Origin: Elephas maximus indicus
Lineage: Eukaryota; Chordata; Mammalia; Proboscidea; Elephantidae
NCBI RefSeq assembly: GCF_024166365.1
Contig: NC_064825.1
Span: forward strand, 103,492,480-103,556,479
Direction: 5' to 3'
DNA length: 64,000 bases
Part shown: piece by piece, positions 24,811 through 35,738 of the stretch
Position numbering within the stretch: position 1 is the first letter of the stretch
How the letters are laid out: each line of letters begins with the position of its first letter
Translations under genes and position numbers: made by a program
Notes under the pieces: model-generated
What the model was told of the DNA's origin: nothing
Seen by the model: the letters and a program-made list of their open reading frames with translations, nothing else
Database searches by the model: none

Positions 24811-25149
24811 AGGGAGGCATTGGTGATTCAGGTAGATTCTTGCCTTTCATGCAGGAGACCCGGGTTTGACATCCAACCAATACACCTCACGTGCAGCCAC
24901 CATCCATCTGACAGCGAAGGCTTGCGGGTTGCTATGATGTGAACAGGTTTCAGTGAAGCCTCCAGACTAAGAAGAAACGCCTGGTGATCTACTTAAAAAA
25001 ATCAGCCAACAAAATCCTTATGGATCACAGCAGTCCAATCTACACCTGATCATGGAGATGGTGCAGGACCGGGCAGTATTTCGTTCCACTGTGCACACGG
25101 CTGCCATGAGTCAAGGGCTGACTTGAAGGCAGCTAACAACAACAATAAT
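24811..25149 (+). mobile_element. tRNA-Gly-headed SINE with RTE-like tail (copy 3)
   Basis: The clearest head: GGCATTGGTGATTCAGGTAGATTC...GGAGACCCGGGTTTGACATCC. The body has CTCACGTGCAGCCACCATC, and the 3' end runs GGACCGGGCAGTATTTCGTTCC to GAAGGCAGCTAACAACAACAA. Confidence 0.9.
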
Positions 25150-25184
25150 ATTTTCTAATCTCCCAGTGATTATAGGATACTTGT

Positions 25185-25335
25185 TAAAACCAAACCTGTT
25201 GCCGTCGAGTAGATTCTGACTCATGGCGGCCCTACACAACAGAGTAGAACTGCCCCATAGTAGAGCAGTGGATTTGAGCTGCTGACTTTTTGGGTAGCAG
25301 CCATAGCTCTTAACTACTACACCACCAGGGTTTCC
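25185..25335 (-). mobile_element. AfroSINE, short form with internal deletion
   Basis: AACCAAACCTGTTGCCGTCGAG tail; about 12 bases are missing after CTGCCCCATAG; head ends CTACACCACCAGGGTTTCC. Confidence 0.92.
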
Positions 25336-26073
25336 AACTTGTTAAAGAAGAAAGTAGTTAAAATTTTTGCACATTTTTCTTCTTTGCCTCAAAAAAACCT
25401 CACTACAACATATTTTTAAATATGTTTGTCAAGTTTACAAAGTTCTTTAATATGAGTGTGAACCAAGGCTGTTTTTTGGGCACTTATCATTACAAGCTGT
25501 TGGTTAAAAATGAAAGTTATGGTTTTGGAATTTGGATTCCTATCTGTAAAACTGTGGGAAACAAGGGACCACCTTCTTGTTCTTGGTTTTGTGATACCTG
25601 CCAGGGCCGAAGGCCTAGTTGGCATCTGGAGAGCAGATGGAGGGAGCTGGGAAGTAAAGAATGTTTAGGACCCGCTCTCAAATGTTCTGACTTCCCTTCT
25701 GTGCTGAACATGGAAGATCTCTGGGGGCTCTGAGAATAGACACGAGATCCTGGGCTTTCCTGTCACAGCCTATCAAAATCATTTTCCTGCAGGTTTTGAG
25801 CACCGCGGTCACCTGGGAGCAGTGGTTTCAGATGCTGCCACTAGATGGCGGTGGAGGACTGGGTTGAGGACGCAATCCTTGGTTTGACTGTGAAAAAGAA
25901 ATGGAGGAAAATAGGCTTGAAGCAGGAGCTAGGAGGTAAATAGGGAAACCCTAACAGGGCCAAGGAGGTGCCCTTGCTATCAATTGGTGGCTTTTTCCTT
26001 ATAATATTATGTAATATGTTTATAGTAAACGTTTTAGGAAATTCAGATAAGAAGAAGAAGAAAAAAAATTCCA
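25336..26073. other. Intergenic, nothing recognised
   Basis: Unique-looking sequence with a short GAA/A run at 26050-26068. No gene evidence on either strand. Confidence 0.4.
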
Positions 26074-27118
26074 TGTTGTTGCCAGTCAACAAGGTGGCTT
26101 CCAATGATCTCTGCCTCCTATATTCACACCCTTGTTTAGCTCTGGCTCACATTGTAGCAGTGTTGGTCTTCACCATAAATAGAATACAGCAGAAGTGATG
26201 GTATGTTACTTCTGAGATTAGGTTATAAAAGATACTGTGGCTCTGTGTTGGTTTCTCTCTCAGATGGTTTGCTCTGGGAGAAGCCAGCTACCATGTCGTG
26301 AGCAGCCCTATGGAGAAACTGACAAGGTGAGGAAATGAACCTCCTGCCAACAGTTATGTGAGAGAGCTCTGAAACAGATTTTGCAACCTCAGACAAGCCT
26401 TTAGATGACAGCAGCCCTTATGAGATACTGGGTGAGAACCACCCAACTGAGCTGCTCCCGATTCCTGACCCTCAGAAACTGTGTGAAATAATAAATGTTC
26501 CTCTTTCAAGCCGCTACTTTTTTAGGGTAATTTGTTATACAACAATGTTGTTGTTAGGTGCTGTTGAGTCGGTTGTGACTCATAGCAACCCTATGTAAAA
26601 CAGAACAAACACTGCCCGGTCCTGTTCCATCCTCACAATCATTGCTGACCCTCTACCAAGTATGATGTCCTTTTCCAGGGACTGGTCCCTCCTGATAACA
26701 TGTCCAAAGTATGAGAGATGAAGTCTCACTATCCTTGCTTCTAAGGAGCATTCTGACCGTACTTCTTCCGAGACAGATTTGTTCATTCTTCTGGCAGTCC
26801 ATGGTATGTTCAATATTCTTCGCCAACATCATAATTCAAAGTCATCTACTATTCTTCGTGCTTCCTTATTTATTGTTCAGCTTTTGCATACTTATGAGAT
26901 GATTGAAAACACCATGACTTGGGTCAGGTGTACCTTAGTCCTTAAAGTGACATCTTTGTTTTTAAACACTTTAAAGAGGCATCTTGCCCCAGATTTGCCC
27001 AATGCAATGCGTTGTTTGATTTCTGGACTGCTGCTTCCATGGGGGTTGATTGTGGATCCAAGGAAAGTGAAATCCTTGGCAACTTCAACATTTTCTCACA
27101 ACAATAGATAACTAATAT
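26074..27118 (+). mobile_element. MLT1-type MaLR LTR, interrupted by an RTE
   Basis: CTTCTGAGATTAGGTTATAAAAGATAC (TATA region), GGGAGAAGCCAGCTACCATGTCG, CAGAAACTGTGTGAAATAATAAATG (poly(A) signal) and the end ...ATAGATAACTAATATA. The RTE at 26547-27097 splits its last dozen bases. Confidence 0.75.
26547..27097 (-). mobile_element. RTE (BovB-like) LINE 3' fragment, 551 bp
   Basis: Reads on the minus strand from a KDFTFLGSTIN-like segment through NKSVSEEVRSECSLEAR and FGHVIRRDQSLEKD to the tail ...CAACAGCACCTAACAACAAC. It is flanked by the 8-bp direct repeat ACAACAAT (26539-26546 and 27098-27105). 5'-truncated, with frame breaks. Confidence 0.9.
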
Positions 27119-27189
27119 AGGCTAATAATCCCACTAGATAGGTAGTACCACTCTTAAAATTTTTGATATAAGTACTTTTATGTGTATAT

Positions 27190-27322
27190 ATTCTGACTCA
27201 TAGCGATCCTATAGGACAGAGTAGAACTGCCCCATAGAGTTTCCAGGGAGTGCCTGGTGGATTCAAACCACTCACCTTTTGGTTAGCAGCCATAGCACTT
27301 AACCACTATGCCACCAGGGTTT

Positions 27323-27324
<2 letters not shown>
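27190..27324 (-). mobile_element. AfroSINE, short form, tail-truncated
   Basis: CTGACTCATAGCGATCCTATAGG to GCCACCAGGGTTTCC. It abuts the AT array directly at its 5' (head) end. Confidence 0.92.

Positions 27325-27385
<61 letters not shown>
27325..27385. repeat. (AT)n microsatellite, 61 bp
   Basis: Uninterrupted AT dinucleotides between two AfroSINEs. Confidence 0.97.
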
Positions 27386-27388
<3 letters not shown>

Positions 27389-27391
27389 TAT

Positions 27392-27548
27392 AAAACCCAT
27401 TGTTGTCAAGTCAATTCCGACTCATAGTGACCCTATAGGACAAAGTAGAACTGTTCCATAGAGTTTCCACGGAGCGCCTGGTAGATTTGAACTGCTGACC
27501 TTTTGGTTAGCACAGGTAACTCTTAACCACTACACCACCAGGGTTTCC
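27392..27548 (-). mobile_element. AfroSINE, short form
   Basis: AAAACCCATTGTTGTCAAGTC tail to CTACACCACCAGGGTTTCC. A second AT array (27549-27571) follows its head, as with the preceding copy. Confidence 0.93.
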
Positions 27549-27571
27549 ATATATATATATATATATATATA
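27549..27571. repeat. (AT)n microsatellite, 23 bp
   Basis: AT units at the head end of the second AfroSINE. Confidence 0.95.
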
Positions 27572-28611
27572 CCAATTCTGTGCTTTGTTCCTGTCTACCC
27601 TACCTGGCCCAGTGGGCATGCATGAGCTTGCATAATTCTAGAACCTTTGGGTGGGAGGGAAAAAGCATGGCTATTCTTGGAATCTTTGGAAGGCCACCAT
27701 GGACAAGAGGGAACAGATGTATCTCATGTGGCCCCAGAGGCGGACCTGTGAGCGGCAGTGATTTAACAGCAAATTACAGTAATCTCTCTCAGCCCTGCAA
27801 TATCCTTATCAGAAAAAACTGGAAATAATTAAGTAAAACCTGCAAAAGCCGGAACCTGTGTAAGGTGGAAACCTGTCAGGGAAGAAAAACTAAAATAGAG
27901 AGCGATAGAGAAGTGGTAAGATTGCACCCTGTCAAAGGTGGAAAACTTTCGAGACCTTTGAAAAACAAGGCACTCCCACTGAGTTTCAGCTCTCACAGGT
28001 TTCATTGGAGTATCTTGCCAAAGCCACTCAGCCAACAAATAGCAAACCTGGAAATTAAACTCTGGTCTATATGGCTCAAAAGTCATGGCTCTCTCCACTA
28101 CTCCATGCCAGCCTTGGACTCAGCTTTTGGACGTTGACATTCCAGCCAACTTAGGGTAAATGAGCAGGGAACCAGAGACATGGCACAGCATGGGAGCAGG
28201 GGAGCAGTGACACTGCGATCTGAAAAAGGGGGATGGGGTGGGGGCGTAGGAAAAGAAATGCAAAAGATGTGAGGTCCCGTTTAAGAAGTGGTGGGGCTGG
28301 TCCAGAGATGGTATGTGGAGTGTGAAAGCGTTAGGCTTTGGAGTCAGGTGGACCTGGTTTGTATCCTAGCTGACCACCTACTAGTTGATACTACAGACAA
28401 GCCACTCTACATCTTTGAGCCTGTAGTTCTTCATCTGCAAAATGAGAATAATAATAGTGTTTACAAACAGTTTTAGATGATGAGTACAAGAAATGGAGAT
28501 GAACTGCTAGCTGCTTCTTCATATAGGCAGAGGCAGAATGTTTCCTTGGAGTAGATGTCTTCGATCTGAGAAGTTAACTGAGTGCCTTGCTTAATAATGC
28601 AGATGTAGGAG
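27572..28611. other. Intergenic; one MIR, otherwise unrecognised
   Basis: 28318-28480 is a MIR (GTTAGGCTTTGGAGTCAGG... CTTCATCTGCAAAATGAG). I recognise nothing in the rest. Confidence 0.5.
28318..28480 (+). repeat. MIR SINE
   Basis: GGAGTCAGGTGGACCTGGTTTG, the eroded core, and CTTCATCTGCAAAATGAGAATAA are MIR landmarks in the right order. Confidence 0.8.
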
Positions 28612-28807
28612 GGTGTTGTTGTGTGCCATCAAATGGATTCTGACTCATAGCGATCCTAGAGTAGAAGTGCCCCATGGAGTTTCCTAGGCTGTAATCTTTA
28701 TAGAAGCAGTGTGCCAGGTATTTTCTCCAGCGGAGCAGTCAGTGGGTTTGAACCACCTACCTTTTGGTTAGCAGCCGAGCGCTTAACAGTTATGCCAACA
28801 GGACTCC
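28612..28807 (-). mobile_element. AfroSINE, long form
   Basis: GTGTTGTTGTGTGCCATCAAATGG tail, internal extension, and head ending TATGCCAACAGGACTCC. Confidence 0.92.
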
Positions 28808-31158
28808 TTCGTGGGGAGTGTAGGCACCTATTATGTGTTTCTTGAGGATCAGCAAAATGTGCCTCTCTTGGTATGTACAATTTTCATAAAGGACAAGGGG
28901 CTTTCTGGGACCCTTACTTTTTTTTTCTCTGAGATGTGAAATTAAGGAAATCTGTTTTGGTGGTTCGATGTGACATTGGCCATGGTTTTTGGCTCACAGT
29001 ACGGTTACGGTAAGTCTGGAAGATCAAGTCCTGGCTCATCAGTGACTTGCACATTTAGTGGGCACCTGTTCTCCCAGCATCAACTCAGGCCTCTAATTAC
29101 CTGCCTGAAACTCCTGGGAATCTCAAGGAAATAGAAGAAATTCTCAGCCAGCCCTGAAGAACCCCCAAGAGGTGACATTAATTTGCTCGTTTGCAAACTT
29201 TTCCTAACTCTGTGCCTCAGCTCCTTAGGGTATAATTAGTTGCCAAAGGTTGTCACCGTGCCATGAAGCCTGGGTGCTTTGGCCCTAGAAAGCAGAGGAC
29301 TGGCTGATTATCCAATACACAGAATGGAGACTTAATTGGCTCATTTTCTCCCCTTGAAGATTGCTGTAACAGCATAGAACTTTTTCTACTACATTCAAAG
29401 GGACCAATATCTGAATTGTGGAGGGTGGGTGGACATAGCTGAATACACAGACTCAATCAACAAGTGTTTCTTCTTCTTTACATCTATGGTATTTTATTAA
29501 GCATATTGTTTTGCAACTTGCTTTTTTCACTTAGCAATGTATTTTGGAGCTCTTTCAATGTCAGTATATGTAGATCTACCCCATTCTTTTAACGGTTTCA
29601 TAGGATTTCATTATGTACTTGTCCCATAATGTATTTGGGTATGTACATGTGTGTGTATATATATTTTTGTGATCTCAGGATTGAACTAATTCTTTTCTTT
29701 GTTTTATCACTGATCTGTGTAAGGCCCTGTCTTGTTTTTCTTTTATCTTCAGTCTTTACCCCCATCCCTTCCAAATAAGCGTTGGTTTATTGCACTTACA
29801 TGAAAAAAATTTAATATTATAAACTATGCTTTATATTGTAGCAATACTGCAGTGTCTATCTTGTATGTGTCTCGCTAAGCCCACTTGCAATATTTCTCTA
29901 GGAGAGGTAGCCAGAAGGAAAATTCCTGGGTTATAGGGATGCACATATTGTATTTTAAAGAGGGAGGTCAAATTGCCCCACAGAAAAGCTAAACCAACTG
30001 AGTTAAGTAAGACTAGGTCATGGGAACAGAGCATCCGCAAAACTTCAAGGGCTTAACCAACTGATGTGTATTCCTTGCTCAGGTGACAGTTCCGGGCAGT
30101 GTCAGGTTGGTGGGCAGCTCTTCTCTACCCTGTCACTTAGGGACATCTACTAAGTGCTCAGCATTATCTGCATCCAGGCAATGGAAGAGGCAAGAGCATG
30201 GAGTACGTGCATGGGAAGCAGGTCAAAGGTTGGATTCCCTAGGAAACACCTCTGAGATGAAGATTTGTATGAAAAAAATTATTGGGAAGGGCTCTCAAGA
30301 TGAACATCTGGGAAGGAGTAAAGGAATCAGAATTAGGCAAAGGGAGACATTGAATAGTATTACTGTTATGGCAAAGGTCTTGGATGATCTCATGGGGAGC
30401 TCTGGAGCTGGATGGCCCTTTAGAGTCGTCCCAAACTGAGGCAAGAGGTCCAGGCCTTTTTACCACCACATTGATCAATCATTGGATGTCCCTATGGAGG
30501 AAGAGGGTGTGATACTGGGCAAGACTATTTAAAAAAAAGTTCCAAAGACAATTTCTGGGAACAAGTCAACTGTAAGCTTTCAGCAACTGTCACATCTGGT
30601 ACTTGGAATTAGCACCTCAGTCCTGAAGGGAGATCTTGAAGGTGCACCACGAAGACCACTACAAACCCTTTGCTTGACTCAGATATCCCTAAGTGTGCAT
30701 GTTTTCTTTGATTTTGATTCTAGTGTAGCTTCTTCTGTAATGTTAAGATAGAAGATTCCCATCTATGAATAATTTAAAAAGAATTATGTGAGAGAAACCC
30801 CAAAACCTCCAGCTGAATTCTTTACATGAGAGTTTGGAAGTCTGGAGTTGTCAAGTTAATGATAACAACAATAAGGACTTCAATGAATGCAACTCCTTAC
30901 CATTGACAAAATGGTTTCAAACCCACTTCTATCTCATTTGATCTTCTCTATTATTATTATTTTTATTATTATGGGAGATTGTAGGAAAAGTAGCTTTATT
31001 CTCATTTAAAAACAGAAAACAGATGAGGCAAAGGATAATGACATCAGCTTCAGTATTTGTCTTTGGTGTCACCGCTTTATTAGAATATATGTGCTTGATA
31101 TACCATACCATGTTCCAACTATTGTTCAGACAGATGCAATAGTACTATGTATTATGAA
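28808..31158. other. Intergenic, mostly unrecognised
   Basis: 29465-29680 resembles an old antisense L1 3' end (TTTTGCAACTTGCTTTTTTCAC, AACGGTTTCATAGGATTTC). A short ATT-rich run is at 30950-30972. The open frame at 30083-30439 has no family resemblance and no splice context. Confidence 0.4.
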
Positions 31159-31185
31159 AGACTGTGTTTCATAATATTTTTCTGT
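31159..31185. repeat. 27-bp target-site duplication, left copy
   Basis: Identical over 27 bases to 32811-32837; starts AGACTGTGTTTCATAA. It brackets the RTE LINE exactly. Confidence 0.95.
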
Positions 31186-32810
31186 GTTGTTGTTAGGTGC
31201 TGTTGAGTCGGTTCCAACTCATAGCAACCCTATGCACAACAGAACGAAACCCTGCCCGGTCCTGAGCCATCCTTATAATCATTGTTATGCTTGAGCTCAT
31301 TGTTGCAGCCACTGTGTGAATCCACCTCGTTGAGGGTCTTCCTCTTTTCTGTTGACCCTGTACTCTGCCAAGCATGATGTCCTTCTCCAGGGACTGATCC
31401 CTCCTGACAACATGTCCAAAGTATGTAAGACGCAGTCTTGCCATCCTTGCCTCTAAGGAGCAATCTGGTTGTACTTCTTCCAAGACAGATTTGTTCATTC
31501 TTTTGGCAGTACTGGTATATTCAATATTCTTCGCCAACACCACAATTCAAAGGCGTCAATTCTTCTTCGGTCTTCCTTTTTCACTGTCCAGCTTTCACAT
31601 GCATATGATGTGATTGAAAATACCATGGCTTGAGTCAGGCGCATCTTAGTCTTCAAGATGACATCTTTGCTCTTCAACACTTTAAAGAGGTCTTTCACAG
31701 CAGATTTACCCAATGCAATGCGTCTTTTGATTTCTTGACTGCTGCTTCCGTGGGTGTTGATTGTGGATCCAAGTAAAATGAAATCCTTGGCAACTTCAAT
31801 TTTTTCTCCATTTATCATGATGTTGCTCATTGGTCCAGTTGTGAGGATTTTTGTTTTCTTTATGTTGAGGTGCAATCCATACTGAAGGCTGTGGTCTTTG
31901 ATCTTCATTAGTAAGTGCTTCAAGTCCTCTTCACTTTCAGCAAGCAAGGTTGTGTCCTCTGCATAATGCAGGTTGTTAATGAGCTTTCCTCCAATCCTGA
32001 TGCCTCATTCTTCTTCGTATAGTCCAGCCTCTCGGATTATTTGCTCAGCATACAGATTGAATAGATATGGTGAAAGGATACAACCCTGATGCACACCTTT
32101 CCTGACTTTAAACCAATCAGTATCCCCTTGTTCTGTCTGAACAACTGCCTCTTGATCTACATAAAGGTTCCTCATGAGCACAATTAAGTGTTCTGGAATT
32201 CCCATTCTTCGCAATGTTATCGTTAATTTGTTATGATCCACACAGTCAAATGCCTTTGCATAGTCAATAAAACACAGGTAAACATCCTTCTGGTATTCAC
32301 TGCTTTCAGCCAGGATCCATCTGACATCAGCAATATCTCTGGTTCGACATCATTTTCTGATACTGGCTTGAATTTCTGGCAGTTCCCTGTTGATATACTG
32401 CTGCAGCTGGTTTTGAATGATTTTCAGCAAAATTTTGCTTGTGTGTGATATTAATGATATTGTTCTATGATTTCCACATTCGGTTGGGTCACCTTTCTTG
32501 GGAATAGGCATAAATGTGGATCTCTGCCAGTCAGTTGGCCAGGAAGCTGTCTTCCATATTTATTGGCATAGACGAGTGAGCACCTCCAGCGCTGCATCTG
32601 TTTGTTGAAACACCTCAATTGATATTCCATCAGTTCCTGGAGCCTTGTTTTCCACCAATGCCTTCAGAGCAGCTTGAACTTCTTCCTTCAGTACCATCGG
32701 TTCTTGATCATATGCCACCTCTTGAAATGGTTGAACATCGACTAATTCTTTTTGGTGTAATGACTCTGTATTCTTTCCATCTTCTTTTGATGCTTCCTGC
32801 ATCGTTTAAC
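31186..32810 (-). mobile_element. RTE (BovB-like) LINE, 1,625 bp, 5'-truncated
   Basis: Minus-strand order: KAPGTDGISIEVFQ (RT N-part), IPEHLIVLMRNLYVDQEA, VRKGVHQGCILSPYLFNLYA, the catalytic motif (here YAED at 31965-31954 instead of YADD), LHLNIKKTKILTTGPMSN, then the connector and FGHVVRRDQSLEKDIMLGR, ending in a CAACAACAAC tail. Frame breaks occur near 32000, 32245 and 31545. It is flanked by perfect 27-bp duplications, so a fairly recent insertion. Its 5' end lies 187 bp past the stop codon of the minus-strand OR gene, probably in or near that gene's 3' UTR. Confidence 0.95.
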
Positions 32811-32837
32811 AGACTGTGTTTCATAATATTTTTCTGT
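32811..32837. repeat. 27-bp target-site duplication, right copy
   Basis: Second copy of the duplication at 31159-31185. Confidence 0.95.
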
Positions 32838-32996
32838 ACAAACATTTGTTTCCCTCAGTGCACCCAGAAAGGAGTATCTCTTTGCCTAAAGTCAAACTAT
32901 TAGCAATTTGCAGAGTAGGCCCTCAAAACTAGATTTTTAGACTCCAAATCCAGGTCTCTTTATGCTACATTATACAGTTTCTTTGTGTAATAGGGC

Positions 32997-34013
32997 TTAA
33001 GGGACATGGACTGACTTATTCCCAGCAACACTTTTGGAAACTCGTACAGTGGAGGCTGCACCAGTCCCATCAGTCTTCACATCAGGATTTTTCCTATTTT
33101 TGCCCAATGATTTCTTGATCCACAATCTCTTCATGGCATTTTTCACCTCCATGTTTCTCAATGTGTAGATCAGAGGGTTCAGCATGGGTGTGATGATGGT
33201 GTAAAACACAGCCACCATCTTGTCCTCAGTAAAAGTGGTGGAAGGCCTTAGGTAGATGAAGATACAGGGGACAAAAAGCAATATCACCACAGTGATGTGA
33301 GAAGCACATGTGGACAGGGCCTTGCGCTTCCCCTCTGATGAGCGAGTCTTAAAGGAAAGCAAAATAATAGTGTAAGAGCCCACAAGGATGACAAAAGAGC
33401 TCAGAGAAATCATGCCACTGTTGGCTACCACTATAAGCCCCACCACATATGTATCTGCACAAGCCAGCTTCAGTAGTGGATGGACATCACAGAAGTAGTG
33501 GTCAATCAGGTTGGGGCCACAGAATGGCAGTTGTACAGTAAGGATGGTCTGGATAAAGGAATGCACAAAACCTCCCAACCAACAGGTCACCACCAGCATG
33601 GAGCAGACCTTCCAGTCCATGATGGTTGTATAGAGTAGAGGTTTACAGATGGCCACATACCTGTCATAGGCCATCACTGTGAGGGTAAAGATCTCTGTGC
33701 AGCCAAATAAATGAACACAAAAAAGCTGGATCATACAACCAACAAAAGAGATGTTTTTGACCTTGGCTTGAAAGTCAATAATCAACTTGGGGGCTGTAAC
33801 AGAGGAATAGCAGATGTCGACAAAGGAGAGAAAGCTAAGGAAGAAGTACATTGGAGAACTGAGATTTGGGCTTCTTTGGATAGTTATTATAATGAGAAAA
33901 TTTCCAGTCATGAGGATAATATAACAGAGTAAGAATAAAAAGAAGCATAGTTGTTGCAAGTCCTCGTTTTGGGAAAGACCTGTGAGGATAAATTCTGTAA
34001 CATTATTTTCCAT
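32997..34013 (-). CDS. Olfactory receptor, family 4 (OR4S/4X/4C-like), intact, long C-tail
   Basis: A seven-transmembrane odorant receptor of the ciliary membrane, coupling to Golf. 338 aa from the ATG at 34013. Landmarks: N-glycosylation site NVTEF; TM1 [26 protein letters not shown] (TM2); conserved Cys in [22 protein letters not shown] (end of TM3); [18 protein letters not shown] in the second extracellular loop; [13 protein letters not shown] (TM6); [12 protein letters not shown] (TM7). I preferred MENNVTEF over the upstream in-frame ATG at 34100 because a splice acceptor lies at 34058-34059 (minus: CCCCTACAG) and ORs start just before N-x-T. About 30 Ser/Thr/Lys-rich residues after LWIKKSL exceed the usual OR4 length. 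The second half resembles OR4S most by memory; subfamily not certain. Confidence 0.93.
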   Translation of the reverse strand: MENNVTEFILTGLSQNEDLQQLCFFLFLLCYIILMTGNFLIIITIQRSPNLSSPMYFFLSFLSFVDICYSSVTAPKLIIDFQAKVKNISFVGCMIQLFCVHLFGCTEIFTLTVMAYDRYVAICKPLLYTTIMDWKVCSMLVVTCWLGGFVHSFIQTILTVQLPFCGPNLIDHYFCDVHPLLKLACADTYVVGLIVVANSGMISLSSFVILVGSYTIILLSFKTRSSEGKRKALSTCASHITVVILLFVPCIFIYLRPSTTFTEDKMVAVFYTIITPMLNPLIYTLRNMEVKNAMKRLWIKKSLGKNRKNPDVKTDGTGAASTVRVSKSVAGNKSVHVP

Positions 34014-34056
34014 GGAATCTGGGCAGTTTACAAGAGAGAAACACAGTGTGACTTTA

Positions 34057-34072
34057 CCTGTAGGGGAAAAAA
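34057..34072 (-). promoter_or_regulatory. Splice acceptor of the OR coding exon
   Basis: On the minus strand a pyrimidine-rich TTTTTTCCCCTACAG precedes the sequence 44 bases upstream of the ATG. OR genes typically have one or more 5' non-coding exons spliced just upstream of an intronless coding exon. Confidence 0.65.
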
Positions 34073-34189
34073 TATAAAAGACAATTAGGTTTGGGCACAT
34101 GCTACCATAACATTATTATTTTTTTCTTAACAACTATTCGCAAAATATCTCACTTAAGGTGTTGGTTTGGGGAAGGTCTATTTCTTAAA

Positions 34190-34270
34190 ACTGAGAGGAG
34201 GGAGGGGAGGAGAAAGAGGGGGAGTAGAAGTGGGAGTGGGAAAGGGAGAGGGAAGCTGAGTAGAAGACAG
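34190..34270 (+). repeat. Purine-rich (GGGA/GA) tract
   Basis: An almost pure G/A run, 130-210 bp upstream of the minus-strand OR coding exon. Confidence 0.8.
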
Positions 34271-34392
34271 GAGAGGATATTAAAATTTGATGGGATTTAA
34301 ACAGAGTTAGGGTTGCAGTCTGGGCTCCCCATCTACGCATCAGTTGCCTGAATCACAGTTGCCCCAGAATTTAAATTAAACCCCTTAAATTG

Positions 34393-34562
34393 TGGAAACC
34401 CTGGCGGCATAGTGGTTAAAAGCTATGGCTGCTAACCAAAAGGTCGACCGTTTGAATCCACCAGGTGCTCCTTGGAAACCCTATGGGGCAGTTCTACTCT
34501 GTCCTGTAGGGTCGCTATGAGTCGGAATTGACTTGACAGCAGTGGGTTTGGTTTTCGGTTTT
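34393..34562 (+). mobile_element. AfroSINE, short form
   Basis: GGAAACCCTGGCGGCATAGTGG head, CGTTTGAATCCACC B box, tail GGAATTGACTTGACAGCAGTG. Well preserved. Confidence 0.95.
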
Positions 34563-35520
34563 ATTAAGTTGAGGCTTCAAGTGATAATCTCTACTCTCTT
34601 TACCTCAGGATGCTTTTCATCTATCTTCCAGTTGAAGTAGGGTACCTAAATAAATACACACACACCCACTCACACCCACACCCACACCACATTTGTGATC
34701 ATAAGTATATGAGTCTTCAAATGTACAACTTTGAGTTATACCCAAGACACATCTTGCCTCCTATGTGGCTTTTTGACCTTCCAAATTATTGACAGACTTA
34801 CTGGCCTTGTGGTTTATTAAATTATCACAAGACTTCACTCTTTGCCATTCCTTATATGTCTAAAAGTTGGGGAAAATGCATTTTCCTTCACAAAAAGGAA
34901 CTACCATTTATAAGATGATCAAGACTTCAATCCTAGTCGACATTAGTTGCTATAGGATGTGGAGAGAATATTAACTGTGGCCAGGGTTTAGATCTGCCTC
35001 TGACAATGGCTAATTGTGTGATTTGAAGAAAGTTCCATAACTTCACTGATACTCAGTTTCTTTGCCCATTGGGTTGGACTCTTCAGGAAAATCAAGGTCT
35101 CCTCTAGCTTTAACATTGTATACAGTACCATGAAATTTGGGATGATCTTTTCAATATAATGAGTCATTGTCATTGAAAGTAGTTTATTCATTCTCTTTTT
35201 ATCCCTCTGGATTGAGAGATGTGTGGAGGTGGGAACAATGCCCATCTTTATCTTTATACTGACTGTGAACAAATGCTGCTTCTGGTAGTCTGCCAAGTCA
35301 TTTAAACTTTCTAATCCTCGGTTTATTCTTCTTTCAAATGGAAATGGTATTGACTACTTCAGAAAAAATATAGAGGTCATTTTAAATGCTGGAACTACCT
35401 CAACATACAATAAGTCCCCAATAAATTATGTCTTTCTATTTTCCACTACGGTACAAATATTTAAAAGCAAAATTTATTATGAAAAATTAAAAAAAAAAAA
35501 ACATTATAGAAAATAGTATA
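34563..35520. other. Upstream region of the minus-strand OR; sparse repeats
   Basis: Contains a CA/CCCA simple repeat at 34656-34690 and a MIR-like piece at 34975-35130 (GACTTGAAG-type core, CAGTTTCTTTGCCCATTGGG). Nothing else recognised. Confidence 0.5.
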
Positions 35521-35738
35521 AGGTCCCTAGGTGGCACAAATGGCTTGTACTTGGCTGATAACATAAAGGTTGGTGGTTTGAACCTACCCAGTAGTACTGT
35601 AGAAGAAAAGGCCTGGTGATCTGCTTTCTTTAAGATTATAGCCAAGAAAATCCTATGGAGCAGCTCTACTCTGTGACACATACTTAAGATTGTCATGAGC
35701 TGGAATTGACTCAAGGGCAACTAACAAGAACAAGAATA
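35521..35738 (+). mobile_element. AfroSINE, long form, CAA/AAG tail
   Basis: AGGTCCCTAGGTGGCACAAATGG head, internal extension, tail GGAATTGACTCAAGGGCAACTAACAAG. Confidence 0.92.

Noticed and set aside
27325-27385. AT-rich repeat array as a CRISPR-like or origin structure
   Set aside because: It is a plain dinucleotide microsatellite between two SINEs; nothing suggests a unit-spacer design.
30083-30439. 118-codon plus-strand open frame
   Set aside because: No recognisable domain, no promoter or splice context, and composition like the surrounding intergenic DNA.
31495-31947. 150-codon RTE frame as a functional gene
   Set aside because: It is the C-terminal part of a truncated RTE with a changed catalytic motif and frame breaks; annotated as a mobile element.
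34014-34100. Upstream in-frame ATG adding 29 residues to the minus-strand OR
   Set aside because: The extension crosses a good splice acceptor (34058-34059), and ORs begin just before the N-glycosylation site, so MENNVTEF is the better start.
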